This document shows positions 1-10,299 of a stretch of 64,000 bases of DNA, in pieces (within the stretch, counting starts at the first letter, position 1; the number at the start of each line of letters is the position of its first letter). Source of the DNA: Paramoeba atlantica (taxonomy: Eukaryota; Discosea); the NCBI GenBank assembly GCA_977017575.1, contig CDRNVI010000039.1, forward strand, positions 1 to 64,000. The letters are read 5' to 3'. The translations under genes were made by a program, and so were the position numbers. A model generated the notes under the pieces. It did no database searches. It saw nothing but the letters and a program-made list of their open reading frames with translations, and had not been told where the DNA came from.

Positions 1-264
1 CTTTTCTTGGTCGGATGAACCAGCCACCTTCCAGTGGCAAGATACGTGACTCGCATCACGTACCTATGCCGTATGGGGAGACACCCCATTACAGAGTAGT
101 GCGGGACTTGCTAGGAAGGGCTTTGTCAATTACAAGACGTCCTGTTCCTACCGCTCACCCGCTAAAACTCTACGGCCCCGGAATGTTAGTCCGGGACGGT
201 CCTGGCTGGAGAAGTGAAGGCTTGTACACCTCCACTCCTCCGGAGATGGGGTGGGATTTTCCTT
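1..264. other. Unassigned left edge
   Basis: An 84-codon open frame runs on the plus strand from 15 to 269 and ends just inside the dispersed repeat that follows. Its protein is proline-, glycine- and arginine-rich and resembles nothing I recognise. It could be the tail of a gene or retroelement that begins outside the window. I see no RNA gene or terminal repeat here. Confidence 0.2.
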
Positions 265-1149
265 TTTAGGCTCTTCGTTAAACGCGGTGGTTGTTTTCAA
301 CTTAGAAGTCACTAATGCTGCGCGCTTCGCGTTGAAAACTACCTCCGCGTTTAACGAAGAGCCTAAAAAAGAAAATTTAGCCTGGAAAACGGAAAGATTA
401 TAGCCAAAAATAGCCGAATTTCGGGTAAAAATGGGGTCATTTTCGCGTATTTTTGCTGTCAGAGCACTAAATCCGACATTTGCGCGTGGGAAATCACTCG
501 CAGGCATGAATGAAAGCCTACCGAACGTATTGGGTAGAGAATGCGACTCCAACCATACCATTCTTTCGACACAAAAATGCCCCTTTAGGTCCGAAAAATA
601 CTTTTTCACCTTTTTTAGTCAAAAATAGGTCATTTTGGGGGGCGCACCACAGTTCGAAGAAGTGATATCTTGCGAAAACAACTGCGTAGAAAGCTAGTGT
701 AGGTCCCAAACTATCAAAATACAATAGGGGAAACGATTTTGGAATAATATTTTTTTTGTCATTTTTTTCGCCAAGTTGAATTGTTTTTCAAAAAAAAAAT
801 TCCGAAAAAATCCGAACTTGGCGGACCCGTCCTGCGGATACGCGGGGGGGTCACCCCCGGGTAGGGGGGTGGAAAATGCGCGCCAAGACCCCGGCTACCC
901 TTTCTGCGGTTTTTTTTCGAAAACTAATTTTTTCGAAAAAATTTGCTCGACCATGACCCCCCCCCCTGGACCCCCCCCCATGGACCCCCCATTTTTCTCA
1001 ATTTTTTTTTTCAGTTTTGGTCCACCGGAGCCCCCTTTTATATTTTTTTCTTCTATTATATTACTGTGTTCCTCTTTATGTTTTCACTGTTTTTGTTCAC
1101 TTTTTTTTCAATAATCGAGTGTAGAGCGGTAGTTTTACAACCACCGCAA
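265..1149. repeat. Dispersed 0.88-kb repeat, copy 1
   Basis: This block is nearly identical over its whole length to 53078-53960. It opens with a hairpin whose arms (about 268-292 and 341-367) contain GCTCTTCGTTAAACGC and its complement. A short inverted pair, GCGGTGGTTGT at 284-294 and its complement at 1137-1147, brackets most of the block and could be terminal inverted repeats. The middle has long T, C and G runs and no convincing coding frame, so it looks non-autonomous. I see no clear target-site duplication. A fragment of similar sequence (CGAACTCGGCGGACC, then CTTCGTTAAACGCG) occurs near 8786-8812. Confidence 0.75.
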
Positions 1150-1180
1150 TTTCACTACAGTTACTATCGAAAAGCGTTAA

Positions 1181-2582
1181 TGTAAGGCAAAATTACCACA
1201 TAAGGGTGCACTCAAAAATGGTCAAAAATTACCCTTAATACCCACAGGAAGACCCGTTTCGCTCAATAACGATGCGACAACGCTTGCGGAAACTGCTCAT
1301 CGTGTTAATACATTCTTGCTTGCGTTCTGATTGTAATCTTTCGAACGCTGTCTCAATGGCCGATACTAATTCAGCCCGATTCTTGGGTCGAAGATCATTT
1401 TTGATCCTGTCCATGGTCCCCCAAAGGTTTTCAATGGTGTTTAAATCGGGGGATTTTGCAGGCCAAGAGAGTACATTAATACCTTCGTTGCGAAAGGTTG
1501 TTCGCGCAGAATTATGAACAGGACAATTATCCATTGCAACGACCCCAGATGGGTGGCGCCTCAAATAATTTAAAAGTGCTTTGCGCTTCTTCATGGCGTC
1601 ATTGAAAACATCCCCTGTTACAGTTACTTTTCGGCCGGAAGGGTCGTGGGAGGGAAAAATGTGTAGATGAAATCCATGATTTAAACTGACCCCCATCCAC
1701 ACCATGACGCCGTTCCCTCCATACCAAGGTTCTAGCTCTCCCTGCTGTTCCTTGGCGGGGTCAGTCTTCCGGCAAAGGTAAGTAATTTTGTTTCGTCCCC
1801 TACCGCAAGTGAACTTCTTCTCATCGCAGAAAACAATTTGTCTCAGTTGGGTATCTGACCAAGTGAGCATCTCAGAACAAAAATGCACTCGTTTCCTCTT
1901 GTGTTCATCGGTCAGTGCGGGCTTTCTTTTTAAAGTTCGCATGATCATACCATGGCTCTTCATGGCGTTAACCAAAGTTGGTCTTGAACACTGAAATCCA
2001 AGAGAAAGCACAACTCTATGGAGTGCACACCAGTTCTCAATCCCGTACGGGAGGTCACGGTATCCCTCATCAATGAGGCGGATAGCTGCTTCGTGCAGCG
2101 CAGGGGTACTGACAGGAGATGGGCGTGAAATAGGAGAGCTTTCCACGTCTCCAGTGTTCTCATAGCGTATCACAAGACGTTTTACTGTATTTTCGTGGAC
2201 GCCGAAGTTTTGGGCTGTCCGAGAATAGGACCCTGTCTCAAGATAATCTGAGACAAGAAGCATACGGTGACTTGGTATCACCCGTGCGGGGGAGGAATAG
2301 GACCTGTCGCTGAGTACACCACGTGAGGTTCGGGAACGAATCCGTTTCTGGGGCATATAGTGCTAATATTGACTGAAAAACAGCTAAAAACTGAAAAAAC
2401 GTAAATTTGGGCAAGAAAAAAATCATGATTTTTTTGTCTCATCGTTTCATGTTGAGTCACAGGCCGCAAATAGTGCTAAAACATACAACTCTGTGAGAGC
2501 TCTCGAATGCGCTATTACTTTCCAAAATTGGATAATTTTTACGAATTTTAGACCCCCCCCACCACGAGGTTTTCACCCCTGT
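1181..2582 (-). mobile_element. DD32E transposon, copy 1, one end visible
   Basis: The right terminus is at about 2582: on the minus strand it reads TACAGGGGTGAAAACC, then a G run, then TCTAAAATTCGT and the block TTCGAGAGCTCTCACAGAG. The same layout is seen at the ends of 12375-13128 and 14605-16196. The expected matching left terminus is not found between 1150 and 1234; the dispersed repeat stops at 1149, so the left end may have been lost there. The left limit given is approximate. The transposase frame is intact, but without a second end I would not expect this copy to move. Confidence 0.65.
1235..2356 (-). CDS. Tc1/mariner/IS630-like transposase, DD32E type
   Basis: A 373-residue cut-and-paste transposase with an intact frame from ATG at 2356. 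The N-terminal 130 residues look like paired helix-turn-helix DNA-binding domains. The catalytic triad is visible: Asp178 in VFCDEKKFTC, Asp276 in VVAMDNCPVH and Glu309 in SPDLNTIENLW. There are 32 residues between the second and third acidic residues, whereas Tc1 has 34 (DD34E) and mariner DD34D. The start codon is 226 bases inside the right terminus of its element. The protein is clearly related to those at 11393-12047 and 14845-16024, and of the three only this one is open throughout. Confidence 0.9.
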   Translation of the reverse strand: MPQKRIRSRTSRGVLSDRSYSSPARVIPSHRMLLVSDYLETGSYSRTAQNFGVHENTVKRLVIRYENTGDVESSPISRPSPVSTPALHEAAIRLIDEGYRDLPYGIENWCALHRVVLSLGFQCSRPTLVNAMKSHGMIMRTLKRKPALTDEHKRKRVHFCSEMLTWSDTQLRQIVFCDEKKFTCGRGRNKITYLCRKTDPAKEQQGELEPWYGGNGVMVWMGVSLNHGFHLHIFPSHDPSGRKVTVTGDVFNDAMKKRKALLNYLRRHPSGVVAMDNCPVHNSARTTFRNEGINVLSWPAKSPDLNTIENLWGTMDRIKNDLRPKNRAELVSAIETAFERLQSERKQECINTMSSFRKRCRIVIERNGSSCGY

Positions 2583-2680
2583 ATAAAGGTAAGTTGAAAC
2601 CCAGTACACGAACCATGTAGGTCCATTGGGGGGGTATATGATTTTCTTTTTGTTGAGCTGCTAATTTTGCAGCTTAGATC

Positions 2681-3124
2681 TTAGTTATTGCCCATACTTG
2701 GGCCTCTCTTCCATAACTTCGTTCGTTCCAATACTTGCATCTTATTTTCCCTCTTTCGCCTAAGCACAAGAGCCGAATACCTCACGCAAGAAGCGTATTT
2801 TTTCTGAGCTGAAAAGGTTTTAAGGCGCTCGAAGATTAAATTCACCACTTTGGAGTAAGTACCATTCGGATCGTATGACCGTCTCATGGACCTCTGCAAG
2901 GACGTGTGCAAATTGCGCGCGTTATTTTTCCCCAGCGCAGTAACATCAAGAAGAGCAAATGCCTCTAACCGAGCTGAAATAAGATTCGAGCGCTCAAGAT
3001 TAGAGGAGGACGCGTTCTTTACAATGCTACAGCGCTGCTGTAAAAGATTCCACGCCAAACAATAGGAAAATATCTTTGCAATTTCAATGCACGCAACCTC
3101 CATCAGTACAGCCGTCTCAAACAA
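2681..3124 (-). CDS. Possible hypothetical protein (147 aa)
   Basis: A 147-residue frame of ordinary amino-acid composition, mostly helix-forming with a basic C-terminus. I recognise no domain. It lies just downstream, on the same strand, of another protein-like frame (3229-3732) in a different phase, so the two could be parts of one broken or spliced gene. A plus-strand frame at 3125-3352 competes in the gap. The evidence is composition only. Confidence 0.25.
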   Translation of the reverse strand: MFETAVLMEVACIEIAKIFSYCLAWNLLQQRCSIVKNASSSNLERSNLISARLEAFALLDVTALGKNNARNLHTSLQRSMRRSYDPNGTYSKVVNLIFERLKTFSAQKKYASCVRYSALVLRRKRENKMQVLERTKLWKRGPSMGNN

Positions 3125-3228
3125 ATGGGAGCGAGCAACGTTTCCCTCTTGCTGTTATCAAAATCCATTAATGTTCGGCATCGCTATCACATCAGAGTGC
3201 AAAACCCAGACGAATCATTAAAACTTAC

Positions 3229-3732
3229 TCAAAAATTCGACCACGAGGTAGCCAGCGTCGTTCGTACGTGGTTCGGTAATCTTTCCGACAAGAAAATTAA
3301 ATGGACACGCCTTCCACTAAAAAAAGGAGAAAAAACCACATTCCTCATCTGAAGTGTTCGCTTCTCTGCGCCGCTTCTTCTGAAGCCCATCTTGACATCT
3401 TTTAGACCACAAAATCCGGTGGTAAACCTTTCATCCCTCGTCCATCTCTGGTTTACGGGGAGATCTTCTACTTGACGATGCGCCACCGCGGATCGATTTT
3501 TTTCCAAACGAGAAGCACCGTAAACTTCCTCAAGATATTTCGTGATATCAAGAAATTTATTCATACCAACCTCACTTGTATGTTGTACTTTCAGTGCAGC
3601 AAGCAAGTAGTTCCTGTCTCTTTCCCGCTCCAAGACTGTTGCCTCCTTTACTGCAGCATCTGCAAGATCTCTGTGTCTGTCATTTTTTTCTCTTTGGTCC
3701 TTTATGTATTCCTGTAGGTCATCTAGCTTCAC
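3229..3732 (-). CDS. Possible coiled-coil hypothetical protein (167 aa)
   Basis: The first 90 residues are highly charged and helical, rich in Glu, Arg, Lys and Asp (for example KEATVLERERDRNYLLAAL), as in a coiled coil. The second half is less regular and may not be coding. I recognise no family. It is one of very few minus-strand frames in the window that look like protein yet are not visibly transposon-derived. It may continue into 2681-3124 after a frameshift or intron, or may belong to an unrecognised element. Confidence 0.35.
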   Translation of the reverse strand: MKLDDLQEYIKDQREKNDRHRDLADAAVKEATVLERERDRNYLLAALKVQHTSEVGMNKFLDITKYLEEVYGASRLEKNRSAVAHRQVEDLPVNQRWTRDERFTTGFCGLKDVKMGFRRSGAEKRTLQMRNVVFSPFFSGRRVHLIFLSERLPNHVRTTLATSWSNF

Positions 3733-4536
3733 TTTTCGAAGCGTATTTTACATCACAAATAAAGTGCAGTTCGCCAATTAGCCGGAAAAGCAACATATAA
3801 ATTATGAGGTAATTAACGGGAAACGTTACACACAGGTATTCCTCCATGCGTTTAAGTACGCGTACTTGTCTTTTTTCTAAATAAATAGTAAAGAAAACAA
3901 ACAAATAAGAGGGTTGAAACAGGTGGGTGCGTCCGGGTGCGCCCGGGTGCGGCTGAGTTAGGGGAGTGGTAACTTGGAAAGACCCGTGGAGAGGGTACGG
4001 TGCTAACTCTACGTGCATATTCTATGGCATTTATTTTTAAAATATTTTGCAAATAATTGGGAGAAAATAGTATTGATTTTGACGTTTTTATCTACTTTTC
4101 GAACACTTTCGTACATTTTTCACACTTAACCCTTCACCGTACTTACTCCCCACTTTCCCTTAAGTTAAGGGTTAAGTTAAGTAAGGGTTAAGTTAACCCT
4201 CTCATCCATCCCCTTCCCTACTCCCTACCCTATATCAACTCGTCCGCGCGGGGGCCCATGTGGTCCAGAACCTCCGCACCCACCCCGTTAGCAGTATTAA
4301 ATACGTTTGGTAGCTGTACGAGGGTGGAAGAGTCACTTTACAGGTCAAATGCCCCTGGACAGATAAAATGCCTATGGACAGATAAAATGCCAATGGACAG
4401 ATAAAATGCCACAAATAAAAAAGATCTGCGTCAGTACCATCTGAAAGATGGCAATGCCGGGGAAGAGTGAAGGTTCCAAAGTGAGGTCCCGACCATACTT
4501 CCCCATGTTAGGGCTATCGAAAATTTACATTATATT
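3733..4536. other. Intergenic, with short tandem repeats
   Basis: No gene seen. At 4137-4200 there is a run of TTAAG/GGGTTAAG words; it is not a telomeric TTAGGG array. At 4344-4410 a unit of about 20 bases, GGACAGATAAAATGCC plus a short variable spacer, is repeated three times. An inverted match to this unit (22 of 24 bases) occurs near 6001-6024. Confidence 0.5.
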
Positions 4537-5537
4537 TACCGTTACCCCCCCCTTACTTCGCCTCCCCCCTTACTTCACCACATTTAGTCGCTGGACGTGT
4601 GGTGAAGTAAGGGGGGTGTCGGATTTTTCTCAGACAACTTACCACCTCTTTACACAGCCGGGGGGGGCGGGGTGCACTGCAACCGACCGTTGCATCGGGG
4701 TAAGGCGAGGCAGAGCCACGCCCAGTGATCTTCAAGGAGGGACACAGATGGCGCACAAACATCGATGAACAAAGGTTCTTGGTGCACACGTCGGTGAAGA
4801 CGACGCCGTCATACCAGGATTTTAAACCACAGTCCGGTTTAACGTTCCGGGGGGAAATGATAACGGTTACAGGAATGCTACGTAGCTGCAGGAATGATAA
4901 CTTTTGAAGATTGTCTTGGGTTTACCGTACGATTCGTCGACGCAACGGGTTGGTAGCAGCGCGTTGTTGCCGCCTTGTACTAACGAAAACAGGTAGAGGA
5001 CTTCGGCCTCGAAACTTCCAAATCTGTCTGTGAAGGGCCTGGCTTGCTAGTGACCGATCGGAGCTATCCGGAATGATTTAGTATGTTGAACCATTTCTAA
5101 TTCAGAACGATTTTCTTCCATGTCAGTTTCATCATCATGTCAGTTTGATCATAAAATTGCGCCACAGTGTTTTGTAGTTCTAAAATTTAAATTGGTGTTC
5201 AATGGGTTATGTTCTGCGACACCATTTAAATTTCACGATGTAAGAAATTTTCATGGGGGGAGAGTTAAAAGCCCATGGGACATTGTAGACAAGCTAAACG
5301 AAATATAAAATATAGAATGTGCAACACGAGGTATTACAACACTCAAGAAAAGGAAATTACGCCCAATGTCGATAGCATAGTGTACTTCAATAATTTGAGG
5401 ATTTTCGAGAGAACTATAAATTGATCGAACTTTGAATCATTTATTCACCCCCCTTACTTCACCACCCCCCTTACTTCACCACAAAGTACGGGTCTTGGGC
5501 CAAAAAGTGGGGGCTAAGTAAGGGGGGGGTAACGGTA
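4537..5537. mobile_element. Non-autonomous TA-flanked transposon, copy 1
   Basis: A 1001-base element bounded by TA and inverted ends CCGTTACCCCCCCCTTACTT. A subterminal hairpin at the left (CTTACTTCACCACA and its complement, about 4569-4615) repeats the terminal sequence. It is almost identical to 17154-18136. One visible difference near the right end is a duplicated unit of about 18 bases (CCCCCTTACTTCACCAC), present twice here and once in the other copy. No transposase is encoded. TA duplication fits mobilisation by a Tc1/mariner-type enzyme, but these ends do not match those of the DD32E or DD34E elements in this window. Confidence 0.85.
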
Positions 5538-5594
5538 GATAAAATCTTTCATGGGGCTATATTTACATAAATATTTTATTGGGAAATAACGATA

Positions 5595-6010
5595 TCAACT
5601 GTGAGCGTAGCCCACTTCTGGAGGTAAAAGCCCCCGTTTGCCAGCAAGGCCCTATTCTGAGCGTAGCCCTGGGACAGAATTATTTTTTTTTGGCGACCCG
5701 CGCGCTGAGAACCTATGTCTAGCCCTTCCGCAGGATTGTCCAGATGCTAGGCCCAACTGTGAGGGATGCCTACTTCTGGAGCCAAAAGCCCCTGTTTGCG
5801 AGCAAGGCCCAACTGTGAGCGAAGCCCACTTCTGGAGGCAAAAGCCCCCGTTTTCGAGCAAGGGCCTATTGTGAGCGTAACCCTGGGACAGGATTATATT
5901 TTTTGGCCACCACCGCACTCCAGCGCGTGGGTCGCGCACTGAGATCCTATGTCTACCCCTTCCGCAGAATTGTCCAGAGGCAAGGCCCAACTGTGAGCGA
6001 TGCCAAAGGC
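5595..6010. repeat. Complex tandem repeat, unit about 236 bp
   Basis: A block containing GCGCTGAGAACCTATGTC and CCCTTCCGCAG at about 5697-5768 recurs with changes at about 5934-6003. Within and around it, short units of the type GAGCGTAGCCCACTTCTGGAGG followed by AAAAGCCCC occur three times (about 5603, 5770 and 5816). The order suggests a compound duplication joined to the tail of the LINE relic. Confidence 0.6.
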
Positions 6011-6420
6011 ATTTTATCTGTCCCAAGGCATCGGTCCTGTCCGGCCGCCGGGTGGGAGACATGGAGGAGAAATAATTCAACAAGGTACAATCCTCAGAAT
6101 TATTCTCAGAGTTCAGGAACTCTGAGGATAATTCACTTTGGCGCGTGTCCACTTTGCATTTGGCTACGTTGAGCCGTAACCCTAGTATTTTAATCTCCCG
6201 TTGCAGTGCCTCCAGGGCCGCCCCGCACACCTTGGGCTCCCCTGCAAAGGTAACATTATCCAGGTAGGTCCAGACTTTGTGGGTTCCTGGGAATTTAGCA
6301 GCCACTTTGGCTATGGCCCCGTGTATCCCTATGGCGAAGAGGATAGGAGCCATAGGATCCCCTTGCTTAACGAACTGTCGGAGGGGTTTTGGGTTAGATC
6401 CTGCAAAAAAACCGCATGGT
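5600..6420 (-). pseudogene. LINE reverse transcriptase relic
   Basis: Read on the minus strand from about 6420, the frame contains RQFVKQGDPMAPILFAI followed by WTYLDNVTFAGEP and LGLRLNVAKCKV. These are the palm motifs (block B, the Y-x-D-D block and the following helix) of a non-LTR reverse transcriptase. The catalytic pair reads Asp-Asn instead of Asp-Asp, which should abolish activity. After about 6170 the reverse-transcriptase similarity ends and the frame runs through repeated sequence. No endonuclease or fingers domain is seen, so this is a short fragment of an old copy. The exact LINE clade cannot be told from this piece. Confidence 0.65.
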
Positions 6421-7690
6421 GAAGCACACGTACAAATTGACTGAAAAGAAAAGTCATCCCTCTCCGGGAGTAGTACCCCGAACGTGTTCCTTCTGGATCT
6501 CCCGAATTTCGCTAAGTCTTTGCCGTTGGAGATGCACTGGGTCCGGGTGGGTGCGGCTGGGGATGTTTCAACCCTCTAATGCGCTGTAGGGTTATGATTT
6601 ACGTGGTCCACCTCGAACAAGAAGTCGACATCACATGTTGTCTACCTGAAAAACCAAGGGGGGGGGGGTATGCTATTGACCCTGGGTCACGATACCATAC
6701 CCCCCGGTATGGTACCAGGTCACAGGTATGCTAAACCGGACCCCCGTTTCATTGGATGTATCTTTCTTGCTGATGACGTATCAAACGTCATCTGATTACG
6801 TTAGAAACGTATCGGGCTGGACTTCTCATGCTGCAGAGCAGTTCGACATGGTGATGTACCGCAACGCTCGTGTTGTTGTTGCTAGGATGTGACATTGGAT
6901 GTCACATTCTGGTTAGTTACGGGGAATTGGGCTCCCTTCGTTGCCGCTGGTAGGCTTCGGCATTGGATGTCACGTACGGGTTAGTTACAGGGAGTTAGAC
7001 TCGGTCGGATTGAACGAATAATGTACAAATTTTCAGTTTTTTAATTTTTCGCTAAATTTAGAGAAAAGTTAAAATAATATTTTCCCTACGATCATGGTCC
7101 TGTAATTAAAATACTTCTGACCCCAGAACATAATGCCCACAATACACACACAGATCCTCTAAAGCTCACTTCAAAACACTTGCTCCATTCACCCACAAAT
7201 CGGACCATCCTATGACATCAAATTGTGGTACTTTTTTGATATACGTCTGATATAGGTCTATCTGCGTCAGCCCTCTACCTGCTTCAGGTGGGGTTCGCTA
7301 GACCCCAACATCGCCTAATACGGCGATGCCCTTGACCATTTGGTGTGTGTGGATTTCGCCCTAGTCTTTTTCCCGTTTTTCTAGAGCAGTTTTTTCCTTT
7401 TCTGAGTTTTCCAGGGAGTCGAAAGATTTTTTGCGCGCCTGTAGGACAGTACCAATTTCTAACAATAGTTCCATAGTTTAGGTTCGACGTAGAAAAAAAA
7501 GTTCGACGTCGAAATTCGACGTAGTGACTTAGAACATTACAAAATGGGATTTTCCTCAGGGATTTACATGTGTTCGGAAAGGCAAAAATCGGTCGAGAGG
7601 GGGGATAAGGGTATATATTTTGCGTAGAAACTTGCATTTTGCATGTTCCCGCTATTATTTGATGTCATAGACAAACAATTATTGACAATT
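6421..7690. other. Intergenic, no gene seen
   Basis: There is no convincing coding frame. Visible structures are a hairpin at 6693-6714 (TACCATACC, four C, GGTATGGTA) next to an 11-base G run, and a direct repeat of about 45 bases (CATTGGATGTCAC, then GGTTAGTTACGGGGAATTGGG) at 6893 and 6961. The rest is AT-rich and unremarkable. Confidence 0.5.
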
Positions 7691-7693
7691 AAA

Positions 7694-8105
7694 TATTCTA
7701 GTAGGTGAAAGGGGACTTTTTTCCTCCTAAAAAAACTTAAATTTTTTCATGGTGGTTTCTCAAACAAAATTTCAGTATTATCCAAGCGAGTGATTAAACA
7801 TCGTATTTTTGCTACTTACACGACTCCGCTCTATCATTTTTCTTTGCACAGTCTGTAAAATGTATGACGGTATCACTTTTTGTAGTTGGGAACCTTGGAT
7901 GACGTGATGATAGAAGCCTGTACCGTACGGTGTGAATTGAGGAGTTCTTGTAATCCGCTGTTTAAGGAATTTGAAATTATTGTCCAGGCTCAGAACCGGA
8001 ACCAAGGTAGAGCTCATAAATTTTCTTGTTTGGTATATTTTATTAAGGAAAGTACGAAGATAAAAGTTTTTGGGGGAAAAAAGTCCCTTTTGACCTTCTA
8101 GTATT
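7694..8105. mobile_element. Small inverted-repeat element (MITE-like)
   Basis: Inverted arms of about 42 bases lie at 7694-7736 (CTAGTAGGTGAAAGGGGACT continuing into a T/C run) and at 8064-8105, matching at most positions. The enclosed region of about 330 bases has no convincing coding frame. The length and arms fit a miniature inverted-repeat transposable element. No target duplication is certain because the outermost bases (TCTAGTA) are themselves palindromic. Confidence 0.6.
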
Positions 8106-8149
8106 ATATTCGTCTTCCTGTGCTATTAAGATACAGTTAAGATACAGTG

Positions 8150-8428
8150 TTAAGACAGTGTTAAGATACAGTTTCTGTACCTTGTTGGTACATTTTCGCT
8201 AGCACTAGAAGCAATGGAATGCTCTTCGCTTACCTCGCTGGAGGAAGTAGAATCTATTTCATCAGTAAGAGACTCTCCGTCGGAAGAAAAGGCCAAAGCA
8301 TCGTCAGGCGGAACAACACAAGTACCAAATTCACTCTTTTCTACGCGAAAATGTTCGAGTTGAAGAAGAAAAAGGTTTTCCGAACAATCTGGAATATGAA
8401 TGTCCTGCGAAGCGGTGATCGACGACAT
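8150..8428 (-). CDS. Possible small acidic hypothetical protein (92 aa)
   Basis: A 92-residue frame rich in Ser, Asp and Glu (for example SLTDEIDSTSSSEVSEEH), of the kind seen in disordered host proteins and at the N-termini of some transposases. No domain is recognisable and there is no downstream continuation. It lies in a transposon-rich stretch beside a 35-base direct repeat, so a transposon origin is as likely as a host gene. Confidence 0.25.
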   Translation of the reverse strand: MSSITASQDIHIPDCSENLFLLQLEHFRVEKSEFGTCVVPPDDALAFSSDGESLTDEIDSTSSSEVSEEHSIASSASENVPTRYRNCILTLS

Positions 8429-8527
8429 GCAGGAGTAAACTAAAAAAACTGCTCAAAAATCGCCGATGAAATTAAAAAAAATGACAATAATAACGTGATT
8501 TGGCAATAAGTCCAGATTTTGCGGCCA

Positions 8528-8742
8528 CTTAGAGGGGTGACTCTGGGTGGGAGCGCCTAGGATATCTTTTGTCAAATTTTTCTTCTTTAGTTTCTTAATA
8601 TTTTTTGCTTCAATCGGAAGATACAGAAATCATGTTACGGGAATTGTTATTCTGCAGAGCCCAAACGAGGGTTTCAGCATGTAATACACGTTAATAATAC
8701 ATTGTGCTTAGAGGGGTGACTCTGGGTGGGAGCGCCTAGGAT
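8528..8742. repeat. Pair of 35-bp direct repeats
   Basis: The sequence CTTAGAGGGGTGACTCTGGG followed by TGGGAGCGCCTAGGAT occurs at 8528-8562 and again at 8707-8742 with no difference that I can see. The 144 bases between are AT-rich and not coding. The origin is unknown. Confidence 0.75.
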
Positions 8743-9021
8743 CCCGCCTAGGATTTTTTTCAACTTTTTTTCCGTCAAAATTCCGAACTCGGCGGACCTT
8801 CGTTAAACGCGTACAACTCTTCGCCCCAATTAGAAACAGTTCCAAAAAGAAATGTGCATTATCCGTTCCATCCCTCCCTTTTTTGGAGCCTTTCGAAATT
8901 TTAATAATTTCAAAAATATTTAGAAATATCAAACAGAAAAGGTGTTTCGTCTTTGCTGCATTCTTGTTTGTCTTAGTCTTCGCGTTGTTCGGTACCTTTT
9001 TACATCTTTTCGTTGCTTTCA

Positions 9022-10299
9022 ATGTTTTCGCAAATTAGCACCCAGCTTACACCAACGGTGAGGCGCCTTTTAAAGGAAACCCATACCGCCTACGGAACAT
9101 ACTACCGTGTTTTTCTTCACAATCATTTGGTACACGGATTAATTTCACTAGTTGCGTTACAGCGCTCAGATGCTGAAATCGAGAAGCACTACTATTCTCA
9201 AGCACAACTACTTGAGAAGCCAACTCCTCGTTTACTGCAAATAACAGAAGCGAACTGGGAATCTCACTTGGATGAGGGCTTCCGTGCAGCTCCAGACTTT
9301 GTAAACTTCTTTGATCATGTTGTCAGCAGAATTGGTTTTCAATCCTGTCTAAAGAAATTCGTCTTGCATCCAAAGCTGGCTTCGCGACTTGTGGCAGGAG
9401 CAGTGCACGGGCTCATTCACTTAGGCTACGCGTGTGAGTTAGCAGAGAAGGAACCGGACGCCGCATGCGACTTATTATCGGAAACGTTGGCTATGGTTTG
9501 TACCACTCGAGATCAATTTCGGCAAATCGTTGATATGCTCCCTTCTTTGAGTATGGAACACGGCAATTTCGAAGGAAATATTGTGTTGTCTATAATCGAG
9601 GCGATGGAGAAAGAGACAAAACTTTATGAAATTCCTCCTCGGGATCATCCAGACAAGCTGGATTACGTGATCGCACATACAGATGTCATGAAACCGTTTT
9701 ACGCCAAATTTGAAATAGAACCTTCTCACGCAAGCATTACGAAGCGACTGAAGGAACTATATGTTGCCGCGACGGTCATTGTATTCGCCTCCGTTGTGGA
9801 TTATAGAGCCCCGCGAGTGGATTTTTTTCTTGTTCACTTGCTAACCTCTTGCTTTGCTTTGGTACAGGTTCTTCCCTCCATTGAATTAAGTGTCGCTCTG
9901 GTTCTGTGTCGACTTCATTTCATTGCGACACTAACGTGGTATCGAGCCCGCGCGTCGCCCACTCTATGCGTTCATGCTTTACTACAAGAATCTACCCCAT
10001 TAAGCTGGATCGATGTAGAAAACCTTTACGCACAACCCGACATGGAAGTTCACGCTGTCAAAGCTGTTAGAGCTTTAAAATTCGGTCAAGAGCTTTGTGT
10101 ACAAGAAAGTTTAGAACAAATGCTTCCCGAAACGAAAGGAAAGAATTTCTGGTTAATCTGCGCTAACGTTTTGGCAAAGGCAATTCCTGAAGAACAGGAC
10201 ATGGAAATATGGATGCAAAAGGGTGTAATGGTGGGGAAAACGGGCAGCCCTTTATGGCTGCAGGAGGAAGCTTGGGCTTACTACAAACCTACAAGTTAG
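9022..10299 (+). CDS. Questin oxidase-like (DUF4243) protein
   Basis: A 425-residue protein. Near the N-terminus it has YYRVFLHNHLVHGLISLVAL, then LEKPTPRLLQITEANWESHL, and later AGAVHGLIHLGYACEL. The spaced histidine motifs HNHxxHGL and GAVHGLIHLGYA are the signature I associate with the questin oxidase-like family, named after a fungal Baeyer-Villiger-type enzyme but also present in organisms without that pathway. The substrate here is unknown. I chose ATG 9022 because the frame above it has only a TTG. The gene is open to its stop and sits alone among transposons, so it may be a recent neighbour or a survivor of them. Family call moderately sure; function unknown. Confidence 0.7.
   Translation: MFSQISTQLTPTVRRLLKETHTAYGTYYRVFLHNHLVHGLISLVALQRSDAEIEKHYYSQAQLLEKPTPRLLQITEANWESHLDEGFRAAPDFVNFFDHVVSRIGFQSCLKKFVLHPKLASRLVAGAVHGLIHLGYACELAEKEPDAACDLLSETLAMVCTTRDQFRQIVDMLPSLSMEHGNFEGNIVLSIIEAMEKETKLYEIPPRDHPDKLDYVIAHTDVMKPFYAKFEIEPSHASITKRLKELYVAATVIVFASVVDYRAPRVDFFLVHLLTSCFALVQVLPSIELSVALVLCRLHFIATLTWYRARASPTLCVHALLQESTPLSWIDVENLYAQPDMEVHAVKAVRALKFGQELCVQESLEQMLPETKGKNFWLICANVLAKAIPEEQDMEIWMQKGVMVGKTGSPLWLQEEAWAYYKPTS

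Noticed and set aside
4137-4200. Possible internal telomere repeat
   Set aside because: The words are GGGTTAAG and TTAAGTTAAG, irregular, with no TTAGGG array.
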